Shown in pieces: positions 7,876 through 15,727 of a stretch of DNA of 64,000 bases. A model generated the notes under the pieces. It did not search any database. It was not told the DNA's origin and saw only the letters and a list, made by a program, of their open reading frames with translations. A program made the position numbers and the translations under genes. Positions within the stretch are counted from its first letter, which is position 1; each line of letters opens with the position of its first letter. The DNA lies in NCBI GenBank assembly GCA_964648295.1, contig CAZYNH010000010.1, positions 1 to 64,000 on the forward strand, given 5' to 3'. The stretch comes from UBA4055 sp964648295 (lineage in GTDB: Bacteria; UBA4055).

Positions 7876-9519
7876 TTAACTCCCGAGCATTTTTGAGGCT
7901 ATCTTTTTTAGATCGTCCCCGGCTTTCCCGGAAGTAATAAGCGAGGCTATTTCTTCAGACCTTTGAGCATTATTGAGCTTTATGACGCCGACCTGTGTCC
8001 TGTCGCCTTCAACGCGCTTCCTGACCGAAAAATGCGTACCTTCACAGGATGCGATCGCGGGAAGGTGGGTTATAACAATTACCTGACGGGCTGAGGAGAG
8101 CTTCTGTATCTTTTCGCCCACCTTACCGGCAATTCTGCCGCTTATCCCGGAATCTATCTCGTCGAAGACCGAGACCTGAGCTTCTCTTCCCGCGCCTGTT
8201 ATGTTCTTGATCGAGAGCATAATTCTTGACACCTCGCCCCCCGAGGCTGTCTTTGACAGCGGTTTATGCTCCTCACCGACATTCGTTCTGATGTAGAACT
8301 CGACCGCGTCTGCACCGTCCGGAGAAACAGGTTTCTCTGCTATCACTACGCTCATTTCAGCACCGTTAAGCCCCACTTCCTTAAACTCCTCTCTGATCGC
8401 CGCGCAGAATTTCTTCGCGCCTTCCTTTCTGGCGGCCGTGAGCAGTGAACACTCTTTTTTCATGCTCTCCTCAAGCGAATCGAGGGTTTTTATCAGTTTC
8501 TCGCGGCCGGAGCCGATGCTTTCGATCGAGGAAAGCTGAACGGAAATTTCATTTTTATGTTTTATAACATCCTTTAGCTCAGGTCCGAATTTCTTCATCA
8601 GCTTTTTCAGGAGAAGATATCTTTCGCTGAGCATATCGTACCTTTCGGCGTCGAATTCGAGTGAGTTGGAATAGAGATCGCAGGCCGAAGTGAATTCCTT
8701 TACTGCCTGATATGAGGATTCAATATCATCTGTAAACGGCGCGAACTGTTTATCTGTTATGCTGAGAGCTTCGCACTTCGATTTAATTAAACTTATTCCC
8801 TTCAGAACCGAGCTTTCACCTTCCGATATGTCGGATACTGCCTGACAGAGCTTTTTTATATCCTCAATGCTGTCCAGTTTCTTAAGTTCCGCCGATATCT
8901 CCTCATCCTCATCCTCTTTAGGATCAGCCTCGCTAATCTCTTTCAAATGATAGCTCAGAAGCTCCTTTTTGTCGCTAAGCTCTTTTTCAGATTTCGTTAC
9001 CCTGTCGATCTCTTTTTTAAGAGAGATTATTTCATTGTAAAGACTTTCGGTCTTCAATATAGAGATATTGTAGTATCCGTCAAGTATCTTTATGTGAGTC
9101 TCAGGGTTCAGAAGAGACTGGTGGTCGTGCTGGCCGTGCATGTCTATAAGGCCGTTCCCCAAGGCCGTCAAGATCTCAGCGTTCGAAGGGTTGTCGTTAA
9201 TAAATATCCTGCTGCGCTTATTTCTGGAAAGTTCGCGCCTTATAATAAGGCTGACGCCCGCCTCAATATCATAATCTTTCAGAATTTTCAGCAGCTCTTT
9301 ATTAAGGTCGGAAAACTCAGCTTCCACGGTCAGTTTTTCCTCACCTGTACGGATCATATCAGTGTCTGTTTTGCGGCCCAGAATAAGATTTAATGAAGAG
9401 ATCAGAACAGATTTTCCCGCACCTGTCTCTCCTGTGATGATATTTAAACCCTTATCAAAAAGAACTTCCAGATTTTCGATGATAGCAAGATTGGTTATGC
9501 TTAATCTTCTCAAATACAT
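7876..9519 (-). CDS. recN: DNA repair ATPase RecN
   Basis: A 547-residue SMC-like ATPase, the usual length for RecN, which acts in double-strand break repair and recombination. The Walker A motif is near the N-terminus (NIITGETGAGKSVLI), the long coiled coils span about residues 150-350, and the C-terminal half carries the ABC signature and Walker B (LSKTASGGEVSRIMLSIK, VSVFDEIDSGISG) and the D/H loops (VIVITHLPAIAS). The N-terminal MYLRRLSITNLAIIENLEV is typical. It starts 1 base after the stop of the phosphoribosyl-transferase-like gene, so it is cotranscribed with guaB-proS. No LexA box could be assigned. Confidence 0.95.
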   Translation of the reverse strand: MYLRRLSITNLAIIENLEVLFDKGLNIITGETGAGKSVLISSLNLILGRKTDTDMIRTGEEKLTVEAEFSDLNKELLKILKDYDIEAGVSLIIRRELSRNKRSRIFINDNPSNAEILTALGNGLIDMHGQHDHQSLLNPETHIKILDGYYNISILKTESLYNEIISLKKEIDRVTKSEKELSDKKELLSYHLKEISEADPKEDEDEEISAELKKLDSIEDIKKLCQAVSDISEGESSVLKGISLIKSKCEALSITDKQFAPFTDDIESSYQAVKEFTSACDLYSNSLEFDAERYDMLSERYLLLKKLMKKFGPELKDVIKHKNEISVQLSSIESIGSGREKLIKTLDSLEESMKKECSLLTAARKEGAKKFCAAIREEFKEVGLNGAEMSVVIAEKPVSPDGADAVEFYIRTNVGEEHKPLSKTASGGEVSRIMLSIKNITGAGREAQVSVFDEIDSGISGRIAGKVGEKIQKLSSARQVIVITHLPAIASCEGTHFSVRKRVEGDRTQVGVIKLNNAQRSEEIASLITSGKAGDDLKKIASKMLGS

Positions 9520-9520
9520 T

Positions 9521-10735
9521 TTAGTTGAACGGTCTTCTGAGATCGTAGAGTCTTTCTATTTTGTGAATGTCCGCCGGCGACTTTATTGTGTAAAACTCCT
9601 CAGGATCGTTCCCGTCTTCCATAATGTTCAAAACGGCATTCGCGAGATATTTGCCTATCTTTATCACTGTTGTCTTACCGAAAAGCTGATGCTCGTAATA
9701 CGGGTCCTCAAGGTTGTTCGCCATCGTATTCGTAAAAATTATCTCTTTGATCTTTTCCGACCTGAGAAGATTCTGTGACCTTCCTGTCAGATGCGCGTGC
9801 GTGGCGAACATAGTGAATCTGTCTCCGCCCATCTTATCAATAACCCCGTACATTGAGGCGAAACTCCTGACTATATCGTCAAATATGAACTTATCTTTAT
9901 TTTCGTGACCTGTGTAGTTAGCGGAGCTTTCGGCTATACAGATATTTTTCAGATACCCTGTGACCGGGTCTCTTTCCTTTTTGAACCTGACCCAGCTTAT
10001 TTCCGTAAACTCGGGGTTAAGGTTCTGCAGGTTCCTCATTATATCCGTTCCAAGCTCTTTCGAACCGTCATCGGTTGAGACAAAGACCGCATTTTCGCCT
10101 TTGTTCTTTATCTTGCCGTATGTAAAAAGATAATGGGCTATGATCGGAGCGACAGGAAGATCGATAAGAGCTTTTGAACCTTTGGCTGTGTCTTTAAAAT
10201 ATACATCGCCGAAAGCCTCTATGAGGTTCTTGCTGTGGCAGTGAAGGGTCATCACCTTGGAAATACTCTCATTGTAAAACCTTTTTGCCAGCCTTATCGT
10301 CGACAGGGATTTCCCGTCATACTTTTGAATGTCTTTCGGAGTGAAGCAGGTGCCGCTTCCGGGCCGCAGATGATTTCCGCTCAGCCTGATATTAGTCCAG
10401 ACCAGATTTACTTCCTTTGCGCCGTTGACCCTGCAGATATCGGCGGTATGACATATTCTTTCGAGCTGCTGCGACGGTTCCCACTGTTTATGGCTGGCAA
10501 CAAGATAAACATGCTTTCCTTCAAGTCTGTTCATCGGTTCGTCGTTGAAACCGTCCTTGCCTTCAAGAAGCAGTTTTGGATCATAATCATCATCCTCGTG
10601 CAGGAAGTGCGCTATCAATCCCTCCGGTTTCCACGGCTGGTTAAGTTCCTTGGCGAGTTTTCTGGCGAACCTGTCCATCGGTTCGACCGGTATTATCACT
10701 CTGTCAAAAGGTTCTATCTTGCCTAAAAGATCCAT
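9521..10735 (-). CDS. Ribose-phosphate pyrophosphokinase-like (type I phosphoribosyltransferase fold) protein
   Basis: A protein of 404 residues that resembles PRPP synthetase homologues longer than the usual ~315 residues. The first half carries a MNRLEGKHVYLVASHK block and later NESISKVMTLHCHSKNL, matching the D/H-rich region that binds ribose-5-phosphate and ATP in PRPP synthetases; the second half has AVFVSTDDGSKELG and ANYTGHENKDKFIFDDIV, corresponding to the PRPP-binding loop (D-D-I-V). It may make PRPP from ribose-5-phosphate and ATP, which would fit its place after guaB and next to nucleotide genes, but it could be a regulatory or altered homologue. The start at 10735 is preferred (GGGGA 7 bases upstream) over the ATG at 10813, which would overlap proS by 58 bases. 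Confidence 0.65.
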   Translation of the reverse strand: MDLLGKIEPFDRVIIPVEPMDRFARKLAKELNQPWKPEGLIAHFLHEDDDYDPKLLLEGKDGFNDEPMNRLEGKHVYLVASHKQWEPSQQLERICHTADICRVNGAKEVNLVWTNIRLSGNHLRPGSGTCFTPKDIQKYDGKSLSTIRLAKRFYNESISKVMTLHCHSKNLIEAFGDVYFKDTAKGSKALIDLPVAPIIAHYLFTYGKIKNKGENAVFVSTDDGSKELGTDIMRNLQNLNPEFTEISWVRFKKERDPVTGYLKNICIAESSANYTGHENKDKFIFDDIVRSFASMYGVIDKMGGDRFTMFATHAHLTGRSQNLLRSEKIKEIIFTNTMANNLEDPYYEHQLFGKTTVIKIGKYLANAVLNIMEDGNDPEEFYTIKSPADIHKIERLYDLRRPFN

Positions 10736-10755
10736 CTGCAAATCCCCGGGGTTTT

Positions 10756-12279
10756 TTAATAAGACTTGGCGAATATCACCCTTTTCATACTCTTTGAACC
10801 GCAGTAAACGCACTTTCCTTCCGAATCTTTCTCAGACATAGGAATGTTCCTGACCGTAACTTTCAGATCTTCCTTAATTGCCTCCTCGCACTTTCTGCTC
10901 CCGCACCAGTGCGATCTGGCGAAACACCCGTGAATCTCCGGCTTCTCTTCATTCTCCGGAGTGAATATTTTCTTAAACTCATCGTAGCTGTCGATCTCTA
11001 AAGTGTTCTCGTCCCTGAACTTGAAAGCTTTTTCGAATATCTCATCCTGCATCGTGCTCAATGTGCCGATGAGGTTTTTTATGAATTCGTCCCTTGCTAT
11101 AAAGTTCTTTTTAAGTTCGGGATCGTTCCTTTTTACCACCGCGAGCGAGTTCTTCTCAACATCTTTGGGGCCGACCTCGATCTTTAAAGGAACGCCTTTT
11201 TTTATCCAGTACCAGTTCTTCTCGCCGCCCCTTATGTCTCTGTCATCCACATGAACTACAATTCTCCGGTCGAAAAACCTTAATTCCGAGATATCTTTTT
11301 TTATTCTGTTGATGTAATCCATTACCGCTTTCTTTTCATTTTCGTCCTTGTAAATAGGAAGAAGAACGATATGGGCCGGGGCTATTCTGGGCGGCAGAAC
11401 GAGCCCGTTGTCGTCGGAATGTGCCATGACGAGCGCTCCGATGAGCCTTGTGGACACTCCCCATGAGGTAGTCCACGCCAGTTCCTCCCTTCCTTCCCTG
11501 CTCTGGAATTTTATTCCTGAGGCTCTCGCAAAATTCTGGCCGAGGAAATGCGATGTTCCGCTCTGAAGAGCTTTTTTGTCCTGCATCATCGCTTCTATAG
11601 AAAAAGTCGATACCGCCCCGGGAAATCTTTCGGACTCGCTTTTCTCACCCTCGATAACAGGCAGAGCTAGCACTTTTTCTGCGAATTCTTTATAGACATT
11701 CAGCATTTTATATGTTTCTTCCATGGCCTCTTCTTTTGTGGCGTGAACAGTGTGCCCCTCCTGCCACAAGAATTCGGCGGTCCTCAAAAACAGTCTTGTG
11801 CGCATTTCCCAGCGGACTACATTGGCCCACTGGTTGATCAGTATCGGGAGATCTCTGTAGGAATTCACCCATTTTGCATAGGACGCGCCTATGATCGTCT
11901 CGCTCGTCGGCCTCACGACCAGCGGCTCCTCAAGCCTGCCGTCCGGCACGAGTTTGCCTTCAGGGCCCGGAGAGAGCCTGTGGTGAGTTACTACCGCGCA
12001 TTCTTTGGCGAATCCCTCAACATGATCGGCCTCCTGCTGGAGGTAACTAAGAGGTATGAACAGCGGAAAATAGGCGTTAACATGTCCCGTGTCCTTGAAC
12101 ATCTGGTCAAGCTCCCTCTGCATGTTCTCCCATATTGTATAACCCCACGGCTTTATCACCATGCAGCCTCTCACATCGCTGTTCTCGGCGAGTTCGCCCG
12201 CTTTTATCACCTCGAGATACCACTGCGGATAATCTTCCTCTCTCGTAACAGGTATCGCCGTCTTTTTAAATTCCGCCAT
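10756..12279 (-). CDS. proS: Prolyl-tRNA synthetase, short archaeal/eukaryotic type
   Basis: A 507-residue class II synthetase that charges tRNA-Pro with proline. It lacks the large editing insertion of the E. coli type and has the archaeal-type layout: catalytic core with VIKPWGYTIWENMQRELD (motif 1), VVRPTSETIIG and VRWEMRTRLFLRTAEFLWQE (motif 2), GALVMAHSDDNGLVLPP (motif 3), an anticodon-binding domain, and a C-terminal zinc domain with paired cysteines (HWCGSRKCEEA and KCVYCGSK). It ends in the conserved Tyr (IFAKSY). Bacteria with this type include Thermus and several FCB-related lineages. It sits 24 bases after guaB. The tRNA-Pro(UGG) gene it would charge is at 35884. Confidence 0.95.
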   Translation of the reverse strand: MAEFKKTAIPVTREEDYPQWYLEVIKAGELAENSDVRGCMVIKPWGYTIWENMQRELDQMFKDTGHVNAYFPLFIPLSYLQQEADHVEGFAKECAVVTHHRLSPGPEGKLVPDGRLEEPLVVRPTSETIIGASYAKWVNSYRDLPILINQWANVVRWEMRTRLFLRTAEFLWQEGHTVHATKEEAMEETYKMLNVYKEFAEKVLALPVIEGEKSESERFPGAVSTFSIEAMMQDKKALQSGTSHFLGQNFARASGIKFQSREGREELAWTTSWGVSTRLIGALVMAHSDDNGLVLPPRIAPAHIVLLPIYKDENEKKAVMDYINRIKKDISELRFFDRRIVVHVDDRDIRGGEKNWYWIKKGVPLKIEVGPKDVEKNSLAVVKRNDPELKKNFIARDEFIKNLIGTLSTMQDEIFEKAFKFRDENTLEIDSYDEFKKIFTPENEEKPEIHGCFARSHWCGSRKCEEAIKEDLKVTVRNIPMSEKDSEGKCVYCGSKSMKRVIFAKSY

Positions 12280-12303
12280 AGATCCTTTCCAGAAAATTTA
12301 TTT

Positions 12304-13752
12304 TTAGTGCCTTATCTCATAATTCGGAGCTTCCCTTGTGATCTGAACGTCATGCGGGTGGCTCTCTATCAGACCGGCATGCGTCATTCTGATAAACTGA
12401 GTCTTTTCTTTCATTTCTTCGATATTCTTAACGCCGCAGTATCCCATCGCCTGCCTCAAACCTCCCACCATCTGATAGATAGTGTTGGCGACTTTTCCCT
12501 TATACGGTATCCTGCCCTCGATCCCTTCAGGAACGAATTTTGTCGATGCGATCTGGAAATATCTGTCAGCGGAACCTTTCCTCATGGCTCCGATCGATCC
12601 CATGCCCCTGTACGCTTTGAACTGCCTGCCTTCGAACAGTATCATCTCTCCCGGTGCCTCGTCCGTCCCGGCAAGCATTGAACCGAGCATGACGCAGTCG
12701 GCGCCCGCGCCGATGGCTTTAGCTATATCGCCCGAATATTTGATACCGCCGTCAGCTATTAACGGTATACCATATTTCCTGCAGGTACTTACCGCGTTCC
12801 GGATCGCCGTTATCTGCGGAACGCCAACTCCCGCCACTACCCTGGTCGTGCATATTGATCCCGGTCCGATACCCACCTTGACCGCGTCCGCGCCGGCCTT
12901 TATCAGCGCTTCGGCACCTTCCGCGGTAGCTATATTTCCGGCGATTATTTCAATATCGTATTTTTTCTTTATTCTCCTGATCTCTTTTGAAATATCGTCG
13001 TGATGGCCGTGCGCGCTGTCTATCACGATTATATCGACTTTGGAATCCATGAGCAGTTTTATCCTTTTATCATCACTGTTCGCCGAAACCGCAGCCGCCA
13101 CCCGGAGCCTTCCGCCGCTGTCTTTACAGGCGTTGGGGAAACTTTCCTTCTTCTTGATGTCCTTGAATGTGATCATCCCTTTAAGGTTATAATCTTTATC
13201 CACTATCGGCAGTTTTTCTATCTTGTTCTTCTGTAGTATATATTTTGCCTCGTCAAGCGATGTCCCCTCCTTTGCGGTAACTAGCGGGCATTTAGTCATT
13301 ATATCTTTTACTCTGATGTTGTCCTTATATTCAAACCTGATATCCCTGTTGGTGATTATGCCTACAAGTTTAGTTCCTTCCACAACCGGAACGCCTGAGA
13401 TCGAGAATTTGGACATCAGAGCAAAAACATCTTTAAGAGGAGCTTCCGGCCCGATCGTAACTGGATCGGTTATCATGCCGCTTTCAGATCTTTTGACCCT
13501 GTCCACTTCAACAGCCTGCTCTTCAGCGGTCATATTCTTGTGAATGACGGCGATACCGCCTTCTCTCGCCATAGCGATCCCCATCTGATATTCCGAAACT
13601 GTATCCATAGCCGCGGAAATGATAGGTATATTCAGCCTTATGTTCTTTGTAAGAAATGTCGACGTATCCGCTTCTGACGGTTTTACAGAACTTTTCTGCG
13701 GCAGAAGAAGAACATCGTCGAATGTTAATCCAGTATCAAGTATTTTTTCCAT
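12304..13752 (-). CDS. guaB: Inosine-5'-monophosphate dehydrogenase
   Basis: IMP dehydrogenase (482 residues) oxidises IMP to XMP with NAD+, the committed step of GMP synthesis. Visible are the N-terminal GLTFDDVLLLPQKS, a tandem CBS regulatory domain at about residues 90-205, the IDSAHGHH block, the catalytic cysteine loop GPGSICTTRVVAGVGVPQ and the mobile flap region AYRGMGSIGAM. First gene of the guaB-proS-PRPP-like-recN-MBOAT-SGNH run. A promoter lies about 120 bases upstream and a terminator-like hairpin stands between it and the start codon, hinting at attenuation. Confidence 0.97.
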   Translation of the reverse strand: MEKILDTGLTFDDVLLLPQKSSVKPSEADTSTFLTKNIRLNIPIISAAMDTVSEYQMGIAMAREGGIAVIHKNMTAEEQAVEVDRVKRSESGMITDPVTIGPEAPLKDVFALMSKFSISGVPVVEGTKLVGIITNRDIRFEYKDNIRVKDIMTKCPLVTAKEGTSLDEAKYILQKNKIEKLPIVDKDYNLKGMITFKDIKKKESFPNACKDSGGRLRVAAAVSANSDDKRIKLLMDSKVDIIVIDSAHGHHDDISKEIRRIKKKYDIEIIAGNIATAEGAEALIKAGADAVKVGIGPGSICTTRVVAGVGVPQITAIRNAVSTCRKYGIPLIADGGIKYSGDIAKAIGAGADCVMLGSMLAGTDEAPGEMILFEGRQFKAYRGMGSIGAMRKGSADRYFQIASTKFVPEGIEGRIPYKGKVANTIYQMVGGLRQAMGYCGVKNIEEMKEKTQFIRMTHAGLIESHPHDVQITREAPNYEIRH

Positions 13753-13775
13753 ACACTCACCTCATTTTTAAGCAA

Positions 13776-13798
13776 AAAACCGCCATGAAGGCGGTTTT
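13776..13798 (-). terminator. Intrinsic terminator or attenuator ahead of guaB
   Basis: On the minus strand AAAACCGCC, a 5-base loop and GGCGGTTTT form a 9-bp stem followed by a U-run (six T). It lies 24 bases upstream of the guaB start and downstream of the predicted guaB promoter, so it could either end the flavin reductase transcript or attenuate guaB. Confidence 0.75.
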
Positions 13799-13872
13799 AT
13801 CTGCTTGTTCTCCGATACATATTAATAAACATGATCAGCATAAATTCCCGGAAACATTTTTATGAAACAGCA

Positions 13873-13901
13873 AAAATAACAAAATTTAGTGCGATAGTCA
13901 A
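13873..13901 (-). promoter_or_regulatory. Predicted guaB promoter
   Basis: TTGACT (13896-13901) and TATTTT (13873-13878) with a 17-base spacer on the minus strand, giving a leader of about 110 bases before guaB. Confidence 0.6.
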
Positions 13902-13932
13902 GGTTAAAGATATTCAGTTTAACAATTCATTT

Positions 13933-14463
13933 TCATCGTTTTCTGAATTTTTCGGAAGCAGAAATATTCATGATCTGTCCGAAAAAAACATGATGATAGT
14001 CTTTATCAGGATAATTTTTTTCGATCGTTTTGTCGAAAAATTCTGACGGTGTGAACCTTGACGAATATATTTTTCCGCACTCAATTATTAGTTCAGCCTC
14101 GTCATAGCAGGGACATGCCACCGTACGTGACGGTATCACTTTCAGCCCCGACATTTCAGCTTTATTCTCGTCTTTTCCGCTGACTCGGCCGAAATATTTC
14201 AGTTTCTCCCTGTATTCTTCAGAAAAACCGCATAAAGTAAAGGTATCGTATTTTTCAATAAAATTTATTGTGTATCTCGTGGGTCTTACAACCACCTGAA
14301 CAAAAGGCCTGTTCCACATTATCCCCATGCTTCCCCATGCTACGGTCATAGAGTTGAACGCTTCATGCTCCAGCTCGCCCGCGGTCAGAAGGAGCCACTG
14401 TTTATCCCAGAGATCAAAGATATCCGTTCTGAAATCATCCGGTTTTATAACACTTCTTTTCAT
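13933..14463 (-). CDS. Flavin reductase-like, FMN-binding split-barrel protein
   Basis: A 176-residue protein of the DIM6/NTAB flavin reductase-like family (split beta-barrel that binds FMN). The N-terminal half carries the WLLLTAGELEHEAFNSMTVAWG and SMGIMWNRPFVQVVVRPTRY blocks typical of this group, followed by the FTLCGFSEEY segment; the C-terminus is the conserved DYHHVFFGQIM. These proteins use NAD(P)H or other donors to reduce flavin, or act as flavin-dependent oxidoreductases of unknown substrate; a partner oxygenase is not nearby. It is a single gene, divergent from dtd, with its own promoter in the 72-base gap. Confidence 0.82.
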   Translation of the reverse strand: MKRSVIKPDDFRTDIFDLWDKQWLLLTAGELEHEAFNSMTVAWGSMGIMWNRPFVQVVVRPTRYTINFIEKYDTFTLCGFSEEYREKLKYFGRVSGKDENKAEMSGLKVIPSRTVACPCYDEAELIIECGKIYSSRFTPSEFFDKTIEKNYPDKDYHHVFFGQIMNISASEKFRKR

Positions 14464-14495
14464 GTTTACATCTCCGTTGTTTTTTGGTAAATTGC

Positions 14496-14524
14496 ATTAT
14501 GTTGAACTTACAGAAAAATTGCAA
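14496..14524 (-). promoter_or_regulatory. Predicted promoter of the flavin reductase-like gene
   Basis: TTGCAA (14519-14524) and CATAAT (14496-14501) separated by 17 bases on the minus strand, in the short divergent gap with dtd. Confidence 0.45.
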
Positions 14525-14535
14525 GGACAAAATTC

Positions 14536-14976
14536 ATGAAAATTCTTGTTCAGAGAGTTGACGAAGTCTCAATAAAAATCGAAGGCCGTAATCACTCGTC
14601 TTCAGCCAAAGGCCTTCTTCTTTTCATCGGAGTCTCTGTAGATGATGATGAAAGTGTTACATCCTATTTCGCCGACAAGGTCACAAACTTGAGGATCTTT
14701 GAGGATAAGGACGGGAAAATGAACCTTTCGGTTAAGGATATTAAGGGAGATATTGCCGCGGTTTCTCAATTCACTCTGTACGCTGATACCGCTAAAGGGA
14801 GAAGGCCCGGATTTTCATCTTCCGCTCCGCCTGAAAAAGCTGTTAGGATATACAACAAACTTGTGATGGAACTCAAAGAAACCGGCTTAAAAGTTTCTGA
14901 AGGAGTTTTCGGCGCGCATATGGAAATCAGCCTTATAAATAACGGACCCGCCACTTTCATAATTGAGAAACCGTAA
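14536..14976 (+). CDS. dtd: D-aminoacyl-tRNA deacylase
   Basis: A 146-residue protein of the exact length expected for DTD, which removes D-amino acids (and misplaced glycine) wrongly attached to tRNA. Both active-site signatures are present: SQFTLYAD (SQFTL motif, about residue 77) and NGPATFIIE near the C-terminus (the NGPxT cross-subunit Gly-cisPro motif). The N-terminus MKILVQRVDEVSIKIEG is typical. An AAGGA ribosome site precedes the ATG. The gene is divergent from the flavin reductase gene and 101 bases before cvpA, which has its own promoter. Confidence 0.96.
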   Translation: MKILVQRVDEVSIKIEGRNHSSSAKGLLLFIGVSVDDDESVTSYFADKVTNLRIFEDKDGKMNLSVKDIKGDIAAVSQFTLYADTAKGRRPGFSSSAPPEKAVRIYNKLVMELKETGLKVSEGVFGAHMEISLINNGPATFIIEKP

Positions 14977-14999
14977 AAAATTATTTATTCATTCGGCTC

Positions 15000-15028
15000 T
15001 TGACTTGAAGAATAATAAGCTTTATTTT
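15000..15028 (+). promoter_or_regulatory. Predicted promoter of the CvpA-family gene
   Basis: TTGACT (15000-15005), 17-base spacer, TATTTT (15023-15028). The same -35 and spacer are found ahead of guaB. Confidence 0.55.
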
Positions 15029-15077
15029 ACATTAGGGTCTTATGTAGAAACGAAAAATGAATAAACGGAGATAATAA

Positions 15078-15725
15078 ATGATTTTTGATATCATTCTGCT
15101 GATTATGCTGATCTCAACTCTTAGCAAGGCCAAGGCTAAAGGCTGCACGGAGGACATGCATTTCGCGATCGGGTTCCTTGTAGTCGTAAGATTATCAGGC
15201 GCTCTATATCCTGCGGTCTCAAAACTTCTGGTACATTTTCTGAAGAACGAAAGTTTTGCGATGTACGCCGCATACGGACTGCTTGTAATAATTGTTTTCT
15301 TCCTTTTTAACACTATTGTCGGACAGAGAATTATCGAATTCGGGAAAAAAATACCGAAAACTACCGGCACTATTATAACCTACGTCTTCTCTGCGATAAA
15401 AACGATAATGATCTATTCAGTGATATTTACATTTCTGTACACTCTGCCGGTACTGCATAAAATGCCGGATAAGCTGATAACCCCGAAAACCTACCGGCTT
15501 ACATACGGAGTCCTGGGCGAAGGTACCGAGAATGTTTTTGAACATCTCGCGAATTACCTGACAGAGACTATGAAAAATCCCGTTAAATTTCTGGAAGCTC
15601 AAAAGAGTAAGCAGTCTTCAGGATCGCAAAAACAGCTTGACGCTGTCAAGGCTCATGAAGGACTTGGAGACTTTGTTCCGGCAGAAAAACCGGCGGCTTC
15701 AGAAAAGAAGAAAGAAGGCGAATAG
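15078..15725 (+). CDS. CvpA family membrane protein
   Basis: A 215-residue protein with four predicted membrane helices: MIFDIILLIMLISTLSKAKA, FAIGFLVVVRLSGALYP, YAAYGLLVIIVFFLFNTIVG and FSAIKTIMIYSVIFTFLYTL. The N-terminal helix followed by a G-rich region and the third helix fit CvpA (colicin V production) family proteins, inner-membrane proteins linked in other bacteria to envelope integrity and purine-gene neighbourhoods. The last 60 residues are a charged cytoplasmic or periplasmic tail. It ends in TAG 2 bases from the stop of the convergent histidine kinase gene. Function here is unknown. Confidence 0.75.
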   Translation: MIFDIILLIMLISTLSKAKAKGCTEDMHFAIGFLVVVRLSGALYPAVSKLLVHFLKNESFAMYAAYGLLVIIVFFLFNTIVGQRIIEFGKKIPKTTGTIITYVFSAIKTIMIYSVIFTFLYTLPVLHKMPDKLITPKTYRLTYGVLGEGTENVFEHLANYLTETMKNPVKFLEAQKSKQSSGSQKQLDAVKAHEGLGDFVPAEKPAASEKKKEGE

Positions 15726-15727
15726 CT

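Noticed and set aside
8947..9393. Long plus-strand open frame across recN
   Set aside because: It is antisense to a clearly conserved gene, has no family resemblance and no ribosome site; a shadow frame.
11743..12681. 312-codon plus-strand open frame antisense to proS and guaB
   Set aside because: It spans two highly conserved minus-strand genes and its residues are Arg/His/Pro-rich as expected for the complement; no homology.
13753..13872. Purine riboswitch in the guaB leader
   Set aside because: The conserved loop and junction sequences of the purine aptamer could not be found; only the terminator hairpin is supported.
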